Position numbers and translations under genes: made by a program | Origin: Rugosimonospora africana | Lineage (GTDB): Bacteria; Actinomycetota; Actinomycetes; Mycobacteriales; Micromonosporaceae | Length of the DNA stretch: 64,000 nucleotides | Direction: 5' to 3' | NCBI RefSeq assembly: GCF_016862975.1 | Contig: NZ_BONZ01000030.1 | Coordinates: 62,001-126,000, forward strand | The notes under the pieces: generated by a model | What the model was told of the DNA's origin: nothing | What the model saw: the letters and a program-made list of their open reading frames with translations, nothing else | Database searches by the model: none | Part shown: positions 49,926 through 58,119 of the stretch, in pieces | Layout of the letters: each line of letters starts with the position of its first letter | How positions within the stretch are numbered: position 1 is the stretch's first letter

Positions 49926-50969
49926 ATGACCTCGCCGCCCGAGACAGCCAGTGCGGAAACGAAGGGCGCCGCGAACTCCGGCCGCGGTCCCGCTGGGCCG
50001 CTCGTCGCGCTCGGGCTGGCAGCTGGACCAGTGGTCGCGCTCGGCTTCACCCGCTTCGCGTACGCCCTGCTGCTGCCCGCGATGCGCGACCAACTGCACT
50101 GGAACTTCGCGGCATCCGGCGGCATGAACACCGCCAACGCCATCGGTTACGTGGCGGGCGCCGCTACCTCTGCCTGGTGGGCGCGCCGCGTCGGCGGTCG
50201 CGCCGCCTTCGTCGGCGGCATCCTCATCAGCGCGGTCATGCTGCTCGCCACCGCGGCGACCGGAAACTACCCGGTTCTCGCGGGGATCCGCTTCGTCGGG
50301 GGCGCCGCGACGGCGGTCACATTTGTGGTCGGTTCCGTCCTGGCCGCCCGCATCCACGCCGGTGCGCTCCAGCAACGCTCGGCCTTCCTCGTCGCGCTGT
50401 ACATGAGCGGCGTGGGCATCGGCATCGTGGTATCCGGTGCCGTCATCCCCGCCGCGATCGCCGGCCTCGGTGCGGCGGGGTGGCGACTGGGCTGGCTCGC
50501 GATGGGTCTGCTCGCGGTGGCGGCTGTGCTGCCGGCGGTCTGGGCGGTCAGGCGGGCTCAGGTACCCGCGGCGTCCACGATGGACGGTCACGAGCCGGCC
50601 GACCTTCGGCGGCTGGCGCCGACGTTCGGCTGGTACATCCTGTTCGGTGCGGGCTACGTCTCCTACATGACGTTCGTGGTCGCCTTCCTGCACGCGGAGG
50701 GCTTGGGCCTCGCCGCCGAATCCGCGTTCTTCATCCTGCTCGGCGCCGCTTCGGTGATCGCGTTGCTGACGGTCGCGTTCAGCGCGGGTCAGGCGGTCGG
50801 CCCGCTGGTGGCCGGACTGCTGTCGGACGCCTCCGGCGGTATCACCGGGGGCCTGTGGCTTTCCGTGACACTGCTCGTGATCGCCGCCGTCGTGGCGATG
50901 TTCCAACGCGACCCCTCCCGTCCCGGTGCAGAGCGGCCCGCGGCCCGATCGAGTCGACGGTCATGCTGA
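49926..50969 (+). CDS. YbfB/YjiJ-type MFS transporter with apparent internal deletion
   Basis: 347 aa, shorter than the usual ~390-400 aa. TM1-TM8 are present (VVALGFTRFAYALLLPAMR; NTANAIGYVAGA; GVGIGIVVSG). The text then jumps from FFILLGAASVIA directly to LLTVAFSAGQAVGPLVAGLLSD, which normally lies two membrane segments further on. About 60-70 residues seem missing around 50755-50775, in frame. If so, transport function is doubtful. ATG 49926 starts the conserved domain; no strong ribosome-binding site. Confidence 0.75.
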   Translation: MTSPPETASAETKGAANSGRGPAGPLVALGLAAGPVVALGFTRFAYALLLPAMRDQLHWNFAASGGMNTANAIGYVAGAATSAWWARRVGGRAAFVGGILISAVMLLATAATGNYPVLAGIRFVGGAATAVTFVVGSVLAARIHAGALQQRSAFLVALYMSGVGIGIVVSGAVIPAAIAGLGAAGWRLGWLAMGLLAVAAVLPAVWAVRRAQVPAASTMDGHEPADLRRLAPTFGWYILFGAGYVSYMTFVVAFLHAEGLGLAAESAFFILLGAASVIALLTVAFSAGQAVGPLVAGLLSDASGGITGGLWLSVTLLVIAAVVAMFQRDPSRPGAERPAARSSRRSC

Positions 50970-50999
50970 AGTGCGCGCTGTTCGGGGGCCAGTGCTCGG

Positions 51000-51593
51000 T
51001 CAGCGCGACGGGGTGGGGGCTTCGCGTATCGCGGGGAGGATGATGCGGTCGACGATCTCGGCGATCGCCTTCCTGTCGGGTGGCTGGCCGTACAGGGTGA
51101 CCTCGTTGCGGACGAGGTCGGTCGGGAGCCTGGCCACGCGGGCGGGCAACTGGACCGCGGGGATCTCGCCCCGTTCCGCGGCGCGCTGGACTATCGCCGT
51201 GACGTGCCGGCCCTGCGTTGTCGCGGCCAACCGCCCGCGGAGCGCGTGCATGGCTTCCGGGTCGCGGGCGGTCTCGGCCGCAATGCCGGCGAGTACCTCC
51301 CCGTGGACCGCGTTGACCCGGCGGACGAGCCGCTCCATCAGGGTGAGCAGGTCGGTGCGCAGGCTGCCGGTGTCGGGCGTGTCGGTTTCGACGGGCGCGC
51401 GGTGCTCCACCGCGGCGAACGCGAGTTGCGCCCGGGTGGCCCAGCGGCGGTGAATGACCGGCCGGCTGGTGCCGGCCCGGGCGGCTACGGCCTCCATGGT
51501 CAGCTTCGCGTAGCCGACCTCGCCGAGCAGGTCCCAGGCCGCGTCGAGGATCGCATGCTCCAGGCGTACCCCACGCCGTCGGCTCATTTCCAT
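51000..51593 (-). CDS. TetR-family transcriptional regulator
   Basis: 197 aa. HTH region LEHAILDAAWDLLGEVGYAKLTMEAVAARAGTSRPVIHRRW, with a TetR C-terminal ligand domain. Divergent from the alpha/beta hydrolase at 51686; two copies of one palindrome lie in between, so it most likely represses both genes. Confidence 0.93.
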   Translation of the reverse strand: MEMSRRRGVRLEHAILDAAWDLLGEVGYAKLTMEAVAARAGTSRPVIHRRWATRAQLAFAAVEHRAPVETDTPDTGSLRTDLLTLMERLVRRVNAVHGEVLAGIAAETARDPEAMHALRGRLAATTQGRHVTAIVQRAAERGEIPAVQLPARVARLPTDLVRNEVTLYGQPPDRKAIAEIVDRIILPAIREAPTPSR

Positions 51594-51604
51594 GTCGACT
51601 CCTT

Positions 51605-51657
51605 AGATGCGTTGCGCATCTTATCGCGGTCCGGCATATTAGATGCGGTCCGCATCT
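51605..51657. promoter_or_regulatory. Two TetR operators
   Basis: AGATGCGTTGCGCATCT (51605-51621) and AGATGCGGTCCGCATCT (51641-51657) share identical 7-bp arms around 3-bp centres; centres are 36 bp apart. Confidence 0.8.
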
Positions 51658-51685
51658 TATCTGGAGTTGCGAAGGAGCAGTGACG

Positions 51686-52498
51686 ATGGCTACGCGGCGG
51701 TGCGACACCCTGGACGTGAGCGGCGCACGCCTCTACTACGAGGTACGCGGCTCGGGCCCCACCCTCTTGCTGATCCCCGGAAGCAACGGCGATGCCGGGT
51801 TCTACGCCGCCCTGGCCGACCGGCTCGCCGAGCGCTACACCGTCATCAGCTACGACCGGCGGGGATTCTCTCGCAGCCCGATCTCGCGGCAGGGGTCGGT
51901 GGCGTGGGCCGACGCGCACACCGAGGACGCGCGGCAACTGCTCGACGCCGTCGCCGCGGGGCCGGCGCACGTGTTCGGCAGCAGCGCCGGCGCCGTCATC
52001 GGGCTCGACCTCATCAGCCGCCACCCGCAGCAGGTCGCCACGCTCATCGCCCACGAACCGCCACTGGCCGAACTGCTGCCCGACGCCGCGCGATGGCGCA
52101 CGTTCTTCCAGGACGTCAGCACCATGTACCACACCGAGGGCGCCGGCCCGGCGATGCAGAAGTTCATGACCGGCATCGGAATGGACGCCGCCGAACGGCC
52201 GCCCCACGTCGACCCCGAGGTGATCGGGCGGATGAGCGGAAACGTCCACACCATCCTGACCCAGGAGGTGCCGAACGCCCCCAGCTACAACCCCGACCTC
52301 GCCGCGCTCGACGCTCAGCAGACGCGCATCACCGCCGCGGCGGGCCGACAATCACGTGCACACTTCCCCTCTCGTCCAGCCGCCGCGCTGGCCGACCGTT
52401 GGAACCAGAAACTCACCGAGTTCCCCGGTGACCACACCGGCTATTGGTCTCGTCCGGACGAGTTCGCCACCGCGCTGGCCGACGCCCTGGCTCATTGA
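51686..52498 (+). CDS. Alpha/beta hydrolase
   Basis: 270 aa. Oxyanion/N-terminal LLLIPGSNGDAGFYAALADRL, nucleophile Ser in VFGSSAGAVIGLDL, and the catalytic His in FPGDHTGYW. The acid residue is not obvious; the segment around DLAALDAQQTRITAAAGRQSRAHFPSRP looks reshaped relative to the family. GAAGGAG lies 8 bp before ATG 51686. Controlled by the divergent TetR protein. Confidence 0.85.
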   Translation: MATRRCDTLDVSGARLYYEVRGSGPTLLLIPGSNGDAGFYAALADRLAERYTVISYDRRGFSRSPISRQGSVAWADAHTEDARQLLDAVAAGPAHVFGSSAGAVIGLDLISRHPQQVATLIAHEPPLAELLPDAARWRTFFQDVSTMYHTEGAGPAMQKFMTGIGMDAAERPPHVDPEVIGRMSGNVHTILTQEVPNAPSYNPDLAALDAQQTRITAAAGRQSRAHFPSRPAAALADRWNQKLTEFPGDHTGYWSRPDEFATALADALAH

Positions 52499-52589
52499 CC
52501 ACAGCGCTAAGGTGGCCGACCTCGGTGTCCGCTCGTGCCGCGGTCCGTGGTGCGAATTGGTGGCACCCGGGCTGCTAACGTTCGGCGCC

Positions 52590-53348
52590 ATGTGGACTGA
52601 GGAGATCGTGGCCGGACGGCCGGCCCGCCGGCACATCCCATCCGGCGTGGTCTTTCGAGAGGTGCCGGGCGGGACGTTCCTCATGGGACTTTCCGAGGCG
52701 GAACTGACGGCGGTACGCGCGATCGAGCACGGTGGGGGAGCCGAGGACAGTCTTGAGCCGTTCTTCGCCAGTGCCCGAGATGCCCGGCCGGTACGCGAGG
52801 TGCGGGTCGAACCATTCCTGATCGCCGGGCACCCGTTGACGGTCGAGCAGGTCCGACACTGGATGCCTGAGTACGAGGACGACTACGCCGAAGCGGACTC
52901 CATCACGGCTCGACTCGAGGGTGACCTGGACGACCTGCTCGAAGCGCTGCCGTTCCGGCTGCCCAGCGAGGCCGAGTGGGAGTACGCAGCCCGAGCTGGC
53001 ACGACCACCTTGACCTTCCGCGGCGACGGGAAACCCGGCGAGGACCAACTGCTCGACGACTTCGGCGATGAACAGCGGACGGCCGCCGCCGAGAACGCAT
53101 TCGGGCTGGCCGCGATGGGCTCGGCGAACGAGATCTGCGCCGACGTGTGGATTCCCGGGTTCGTGGGCGCCCCGGCGGATGCCCGGCCGCGCACCGGTGA
53201 CGGGCCGAGGACGGTACGCGGCGGTGCCGCCGACGTCTACCCGTGGCAGGGCTGCGACGAATGGCTGCTGCTGCTTGCCTCCACCCGGTATGGGCACGCT
53301 CAGTTCACCGCGATCCGTCCGGTCGCACCACTGCCGTCCCGCACGTAA
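52590..53348 (+). CDS. SUMF1/formylglycine-generating-enzyme-like protein
   Basis: 252 aa. FGE-sulfatase fold (PF03781): FREVPGGTFLMG, PFLIAGHPLTVEQVRHWMP, RLPSEAEWEYAARAG, TVRGGAADVYPWQ. The usual GNVWEW segment is replaced by SANEICADVW and the paired copper-binding Cys of true FGE are not both present, so sulfatase maturation is unlikely. -10 TAACGT (52576-52581) lies 8 bp before the ATG, implying a leaderless mRNA. Function unknown. Confidence 0.8.
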   Translation: MWTEEIVAGRPARRHIPSGVVFREVPGGTFLMGLSEAELTAVRAIEHGGGAEDSLEPFFASARDARPVREVRVEPFLIAGHPLTVEQVRHWMPEYEDDYAEADSITARLEGDLDDLLEALPFRLPSEAEWEYAARAGTTTLTFRGDGKPGEDQLLDDFGDEQRTAAAENAFGLAAMGSANEICADVWIPGFVGAPADARPRTGDGPRTVRGGAADVYPWQGCDEWLLLLASTRYGHAQFTAIRPVAPLPSRT

Positions 53349-53460
53349 CCAGAGCCGCCGGACGAGGCGGATACACCGCCGCCTATGCGCAGGCTCACGT
53401 ACGGTGTGGTGCGCTGGGTACTGTGATGACGCGGTCTGCCGACGCGGGGGAGGAACGGCG

Positions 53461-54615
53461 ATGCGGGTGCTGCTGGCGACCTCGGCGGGTGCCGGGCACT
53501 TCGGGCCGATGCTGCCGTTCGCGGCGGCCTTCCGGCGGGCAGGACACGAGGTGCAGGTCGCGGCGCCCGGGTCGTTCGCGGCGGCGGTCGAACGGGCCGG
53601 CTACCGGCACTGGTCGTGCCCGGACGCCGATCCGGACGAGTGGGCGGCGGTCCGCGACCGGTTCCTGGCGGCGGAACCCGAACGGCGCAACGAGGTCATG
53701 GTGACGCTGGGCGCCGAGCTGGAAGCCCGGTCCATCATGCCCGGCATGCTGGCCGCGATCGACGGGTGGCGACCGGACCTGATCCTGCGCGAGATCGGCG
53801 AACTGGGCTCGACGCTGGCCGGCGACCTGCGTCGGGTGCCGTGCGCGCAGGTGCTCATCGGGTTGGACAAGTTCGTGGACTTCACGCTGCCGCTGGCGGC
53901 CCCGGCACTGGCCGCGTACCGCACCACGCTCGGGCTGGACGCCGACGCCGAGGGTGGCTACCTGTACAGGCAGCCGTCGCTGAGCCTTCTGCCGCCGTCG
54001 TTCGAGCAGCCTCGCTCCGCGCCGGGACCGCTGGTGCACCGGTACCGCGCGCCCGAGCCGGCCGCCGCGCCGTTGCCGTCGCGGTGGTGGCCGGACGCCC
54101 CGCTGGTGTATGCCACGTTCGGCACGGTGGCCGGTGGGGTGCCGTTCGCCGCGGCGGCGTTCCGCACCGTCGTCGCGGTGCTGGCGGAGCTACCGGTACG
54201 GCTGCTGGTGACCATTGGGGACGGCGGCGACCCGGACGACTGGGCCGCCCTGCCGCCGAACGTGCACGTCGAGCGGTGGGTACCGCAGCGGGACGTGCTC
54301 GCGCGGGCCGCGGCGATGGTGTGCCACGGCGGCACCGGCACCGTGCTCGGTGGTCTCGCGGCAGGCGTGCCCATGGTGGTGGTACCGCAGTTCGCCGATC
54401 AGCCGGACAACGCGGAGCGAGTGGCGGCCACCGGCGCCGGAATCGCGGTCGGCGGCGGGGAGGCGGCGCCGGCGACGCCCGACGAGATCCGCGCCGCCGT
54501 GACGGCCGTGCTCGCCGAGCCCGGCTACCGGCGCGACGCGACCGCGCTGGCCGCGGAGATCGGCGCACTGCCGCTGGTCGACGACGTGGTCGAACTGTTG
54601 GCGGATACCGCCTGA
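53461..54615 (+). CDS. GT1-family glycosyltransferase (MGT type)
   Basis: 384 aa. N-terminal acceptor domain (MRVLLATSAGAGHFGPMLPFAAAFRRAGHEV) and the C-terminal nucleotide-sugar motif VPQRDVLARAAAMVCHGGTGTVLGGLAAGVPMVVVPQFADQPDNAERV. Transfers a sugar to a small molecule or lipid. GGGGGAGG precedes the ATG. The gene ends inside the first copy of a 57-bp repeat. Confidence 0.93.
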   Translation: MRVLLATSAGAGHFGPMLPFAAAFRRAGHEVQVAAPGSFAAAVERAGYRHWSCPDADPDEWAAVRDRFLAAEPERRNEVMVTLGAELEARSIMPGMLAAIDGWRPDLILREIGELGSTLAGDLRRVPCAQVLIGLDKFVDFTLPLAAPALAAYRTTLGLDADAEGGYLYRQPSLSLLPPSFEQPRSAPGPLVHRYRAPEPAAAPLPSRWWPDAPLVYATFGTVAGGVPFAAAAFRTVVAVLAELPVRLLVTIGDGGDPDDWAALPPNVHVERWVPQRDVLARAAAMVCHGGTGTVLGGLAAGVPMVVVPQFADQPDNAERVAATGAGIAVGGGEAAPATPDEIRAAVTAVLAEPGYRRDATALAAEIGALPLVDDVVELLADTA

Positions 54616-54723
54616 GCGCAGCCGGAGCCGGTTTGTGGCGGAGGCGAGCACAGGCTCACGCAGCATCGCCTGAGCGCAGCCGGAGCCGGTTTGTGGCGGA
54701 GGCGAGCACAGGCTCACGCAGCA
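54609..54723. repeat. Perfect 57-bp tandem duplication
   Basis: 54609-54665 and 54667-54723 are identical over 57 bp, separated by a single T. The first copy contains the stop codon of the glycosyltransferase gene. Confidence 0.95.
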
Positions 54724-54782
54724 GAGCCTGACCTGAGCGGTTTCGCTGACGGCCGAAGCGACCGGGCCGAGCGCGGAATCAC

Positions 54783-54813
54783 TTGAGTTCGCCTATAGGC
54801 GAACTCCTAGCGT
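54783..54813 (+). promoter_or_regulatory. MerR-type promoter with palindrome in a 19-bp spacer
   Basis: -35 TTGAGT (54783-54788), 19-bp spacer, -10 TAGCGT (54808-54813). A perfect 22-bp palindrome (54785-54806; core GTTCGCCTATAGGCGAAC) fills the spacer. The ATG at 54821 is 7 bp past the -10, so the mRNA is probably leaderless. Confidence 0.8.
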
Positions 54814-54820
54814 CGGCGGC

Positions 54821-55405
54821 ATGACAGCTGACAACCTCAACGGCCGGCTCCGGATCGCCGTGGTGATCGGGAGCGTACGCAAGCCTCGACTGGCCGACCC
54901 GCTCGCCGCGTGGCTGGAACGTGAGCTGGCCGCGTTGGACTGGGTCGACGTCGACATGATCGATCTGGCGGCCGTCTCGCTCCCGATGCACGAGCTGCAG
55001 CCGCGCGGTGCGGCGGCATCGCCGATCGCGGGCCGGCTCGCGGAGGCCGACGGATTCGTGGTGCTCACCCCGGAGTACAACCACAGCTTCCCCGCGTCCG
55101 TGAAGAACATGATCGACTGGCACCTCGTCGAGTGGGCGTACAAGCCGGTCGGGTTCGTCGGGTACGGCGGCTCCGGCGGCATCAGGGCCGTCGAGCAGTT
55201 GCGGGCAGTGTTCCCGGAACTGCGGGCCACCACCGTACGGGAGTCGGTCCTGCTGCCGATGGCGTGGAAACACCTCGACACCGCGGGCCGTTTCACCCCA
55301 CCGCCCGGTGCCGTGGAGGCGCTGCACGCGATGATGAGCGAGCTGGCCACCTGGGCGCGTGCGCTGCGCCCGGCGCGGGTCGCGGATCTGGCCGGCCGGC
55401 CGTGA
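54821..55405 (+). CDS. NADPH-dependent FMN reductase/quinone reductase
   Basis: 194 aa flavodoxin-fold oxidoreductase: VVIGSVRKPRLADPLAAWL (FMN phosphate loop), VVLTPEYNHSFPASVKNMIDW (flavin ring loop), GFVGYGGSGGIRAVEQLR. Such proteins detoxify quinones and similar electrophiles. First gene of a three-gene operon with an MFS exporter and a MerR regulator. Confidence 0.92.
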   Translation: MTADNLNGRLRIAVVIGSVRKPRLADPLAAWLERELAALDWVDVDMIDLAAVSLPMHELQPRGAAASPIAGRLAEADGFVVLTPEYNHSFPASVKNMIDWHLVEWAYKPVGFVGYGGSGGIRAVEQLRAVFPELRATTVRESVLLPMAWKHLDTAGRFTPPPGAVEALHAMMSELATWARALRPARVADLAGRP

Positions 55406-56853
55406 CCAGACTGACCGGGCCGGAACTGCGCGCCGGAATCGTGTTGTCGTTCGGTGGGCTGGTGGCGGTGCTGGACGCCACGATCGTCGCGGTGGCGCTG
55501 CCGAACCTGATGGCGGCGTTCGACGCGTCGCTGATCGATGCCCAATGGATCATCACGGCGTACACGCTTGCCATGGTCGCGACGATGCCGCTGGCCGCTG
55601 GTCTTGCCGCACGCTGGGGCGCCCGCCGGGTGTACCTCGTGGCGCTGGCCGGGTTCGCGGTTGCCTCCGCCGCCGGTGGCGCGGCCGGCGGCCTGGGCTG
55701 GCTGATCGCGGCCCGGGCGGTCCAGGGTCTGGCCGGTGGCCTGATGACGCCGCTGGGAATGGCGATCGGATTCGGCGCGGTCGCGCCGGAGCGTCGCGGC
55801 CGGATGATGGCGATCACCGGCCTGCCGATGCTGGTGGGACCGATCCTCGGCCCGGTACTCGGCGCGCTGCTGCTGGGCGCGGGGTCCTGGCGGGCCCTGT
55901 TCTACGTCACGGTGCCGCTGGCGTTGCTCGGCGCGGCCGGCACGCTGGCCTGGCTGCCCGCCGATCCCGCACGCCGGAGTCGGGCCGATCTGGACCTGGC
56001 CGGCGCCGTGCTGCTGGTTCCGGGCATCGTCGCGGTGGCCTACAGCATCAGCGCCGAAGACGCCGCGGCCGCGGTGCGGATCGCCATCGCGGCCGCCGGC
56101 GCGGTCCTGGTCGTGGTGTTCTCGGTACGGGCGCTGGCCCATCCCGAGCCGCTGTTGCGGATCCGCCTGCTGGGGAACCCGACGTTCGGCCGGGGCGCCG
56201 CGGTACTCGCGCTGTTCGCCGCGCCCTACTTCGGTACGGCCCTGCTGCTGCCCACGTACGTTCAGGTTCTGCGGGCGGACAGCACATCGGTCACGGCAGC
56301 CCTGATGGTGCCCGCCGCCGTCGGCATGGGCCTCAGCCTGCAGGCCGCCGCGCGACTGCTGGAACGGCTCGGCCCGCGGTCGGTCGTCGCCACCGGGCTC
56401 GGCCTGGCCGTCGCCTCCGGTCTCGCCACGGCGCTCATCCTGCGGCCGGACACTCCGTACGCGTTGCTGGGCGCGCTCGCGCTCCTGCAGGGGGCGGGCG
56501 TCGGCGCGGTCATCATGCCCACGATGTCCGGTTCCAGCCGTGACCTCGACGGTCCCGACCTGGCCTCCGGCTCGGCACTCCTGTCGCTGGTGAGCACGAT
56601 CTCCAACGGCATCGGCACGGTGGCGTTCAGCACTCTCTTCAGCGCGCTGACCGTCGCGCTCACCGGCGGAGACGCGCTCGGGGCGTCGGCCGCGGACACC
56701 GCCACCGCCGTGGACGCCCAGCGCCTGACCCGGCTGGCGGCCGTCGCCGTGATGTCGATCGCTCTGGTCGTACGGCTGCGGTCGCCGCGCCGGAGGACGG
56801 CGACAATGGAACCGGTACAAGAAGCAGCAGCGACATCGGGGCGTGAATCATGA
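55402..56853 (+). CDS. MFS exporter, DHA2 (14-TM, EmrB/QacA) type
   Basis: 483 aa. VAVLDATIVAVALPNLMAAF (motif D1), GRMMAITGLPMLVGPILGPVLGALL (antiporter motif C) and about 14 membrane segments. GTG start overlaps the reductase stop (GTGA). Likely exports the toxic compound sensed by the MerR protein. Confidence 0.92.
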   Translation: MTRLTGPELRAGIVLSFGGLVAVLDATIVAVALPNLMAAFDASLIDAQWIITAYTLAMVATMPLAAGLAARWGARRVYLVALAGFAVASAAGGAAGGLGWLIAARAVQGLAGGLMTPLGMAIGFGAVAPERRGRMMAITGLPMLVGPILGPVLGALLLGAGSWRALFYVTVPLALLGAAGTLAWLPADPARRSRADLDLAGAVLLVPGIVAVAYSISAEDAAAAVRIAIAAAGAVLVVVFSVRALAHPEPLLRIRLLGNPTFGRGAAVLALFAAPYFGTALLLPTYVQVLRADSTSVTAALMVPAAVGMGLSLQAAARLLERLGPRSVVATGLGLAVASGLATALILRPDTPYALLGALALLQGAGVGAVIMPTMSGSSRDLDGPDLASGSALLSLVSTISNGIGTVAFSTLFSALTVALTGGDALGASAADTATAVDAQRLTRLAAVAVMSIALVVRLRSPRRRTATMEPVQEAAATSGRES

Positions 56854-57227
56854 CCATGCTGACCGTGGGCCAACTCGCCGACGCCGCCGGGGTGACGCCC
56901 AACGCAGTCCGTTTCTACGAGCGCTACGGCGTGGTCACCGGCCACCGCAGCAGCGGCAACGCCCGCCGGTTCACCGTCGACGCGGTCTGCCGGATCAAGC
57001 TCGCGCTCGCCGCGCAACGGGTCGGGATCACCCTCAAGGACAGTGCCGTCATCCTCGCCGACATTCCGCCCATGTCACCCGACCTCGACCGGTGGACCAC
57101 CGCCGGCGCGGAACTCGTCCGCATCGGTCGCGTACGCATCGCCCAGCTCCAAGCGACCGTGGACCAGCTTTCCACCCTCGACTTCCTCCAGGCGGAGTCT
57201 CGGTCGGAACTCGGTGCCCCTTCCTGA
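56850..57227 (+). CDS. MerR-family transcriptional regulator
   Basis: 125 aa. HTH and wing MLTVGQLADAAGVTPNAVRFYERYGVV, GNARRFTVDAVCRIKLALAAQRVGITL; the dimerisation helix follows. No clustered metal-binding Cys, so an organic inducer is more likely. ATGA-coupled to the exporter. It presumably twists the 19-bp spacer promoter at 54783, an autoregulated circuit. Confidence 0.93.
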   Translation: MTMLTVGQLADAAGVTPNAVRFYERYGVVTGHRSSGNARRFTVDAVCRIKLALAAQRVGITLKDSAVILADIPPMSPDLDRWTTAGAELVRIGRVRIAQLQATVDQLSTLDFLQAESRSELGAPS

Positions 57228-57269
57228 TCCCGCACCTGCCGCACTGTCAGTGAGCTCCGCCCGGCGCGA

Positions 57270-57998
57270 TCAGCCGTTGACCTGTAACCGTTCCCGAAGC
57301 CGCCGCGCTTCACGGCCGCGATACGCCCCCAGAATGCTTTCGAGGGTGTCGCGTACGTCCTGGTCGGGATGATCTGCCAGATACGCCAGCTCCTCGGCGC
57401 CGCCGCGCCGGCGGCGTCCCAGTGCGCACAACACGTCGATGATCTCGTCGGCGGTGGTCGCCGTGCGCAGCCGCGCCATCAGCTCACTCTTCGGCCTGGG
57501 TGGCTCATCGTACGGGAACCGCTGGCGCAGCCGCGAGACTTTGTACCCGCCGCGCGACAGGCACGCCGGGCACGGGCAGGGGCGCCGGCCGTGAGCCCCG
57601 GGCAGGTACCGCCAACCGACTCCCTGCGGAACCTCACGAACCCGACGCACCTCGGCGGTGGTGATGGCGCGCGGGACGAACACCTCGTAGCCGCGCGGAT
57701 CCTCGAGTCCGCGCACCACCGCGACCGCTTGCGCGGCAGTGACCTCGCGCGGTGTGTCGCCGTAACGCCCGACGCCCACCGGCTGATCGTCGGGCAGCCG
57801 CAGATGTACGGCGACCAGCACGCCCGGGTGCCAGCGGCGAAGCTCGCGCACCCACTGGTAGGTGAGCGTGAACGACGGCAGCACCGGCATGCAGTAGACG
57901 CCGCGCCCGCCGGCCCGCCCGTGACTGCGCGCGGCGATTCCCGAGCGCTCGATGCGTCGAGCGGCCCGCGCCGTCGTGATGTGTACGAACTCCGCCAT
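57270..57998 (-). CDS. Putative ADP-ribosyltransferase-fold protein with zinc motif and HEAT-like tail
   Basis: 242 aa, no annotated activity known to me. The N-terminal ~115 residues carry an arrangement like the H-Y-E triad of PARP/DarT-type transferases: His6 in FVHITT, Tyr35 in GGRGVYCMPVLPSF, Glu105 in GYEVFVPRAI. A CPCPAC cluster (141-146) could bind zinc, and residues ~185-242 form a HEAT-like helical repeat (LADHPDQDVRDTLESILGAYRG). ATG 57998 is supported by -10 TACCGT 8 bp upstream (leaderless). Similar proteins are usually labelled HEAT-repeat proteins. The transferase idea is inference. Confidence 0.65.
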   Translation of the reverse strand: MAEFVHITTARAARRIERSGIAARSHGRAGGRGVYCMPVLPSFTLTYQWVRELRRWHPGVLVAVHLRLPDDQPVGVGRYGDTPREVTAAQAVAVVRGLEDPRGYEVFVPRAITTAEVRRVREVPQGVGWRYLPGAHGRRPCPCPACLSRGGYKVSRLRQRFPYDEPPRPKSELMARLRTATTADEIIDVLCALGRRRRGGAEELAYLADHPDQDVRDTLESILGAYRGREARRLRERLQVNG

Positions 57999-58006
57999 CA
58001 CCGACG

Positions 58007-58111
58007 ACGGTAGCCGACGGAGGGTGGGACGGTCACGGAAGTATCGGCCGTCAGCGGCGGCGCTGATCGGCGAACCTGTCCGCCAGGTCGGGCGCCAGCA
58101 AGCACTATCCT
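58007..58111. promoter_or_regulatory. Divergent leaderless promoters
   Basis: Minus: -10 TACCGT (58012-58007) 8 bp before ATG 57998, with GTGACC 18 bp further upstream. Plus: -10 TATCCT (58106-58111) 8 bp before ATG 58120. Confidence 0.6.
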
Positions 58112-58119
58112 CGTCAACG

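Noticed and set aside
54609-54723. 57-bp duplication as attachment sites of an integrated element
   Set aside because: The copies are tandem with nothing between them, and no integrase or tRNA is near.
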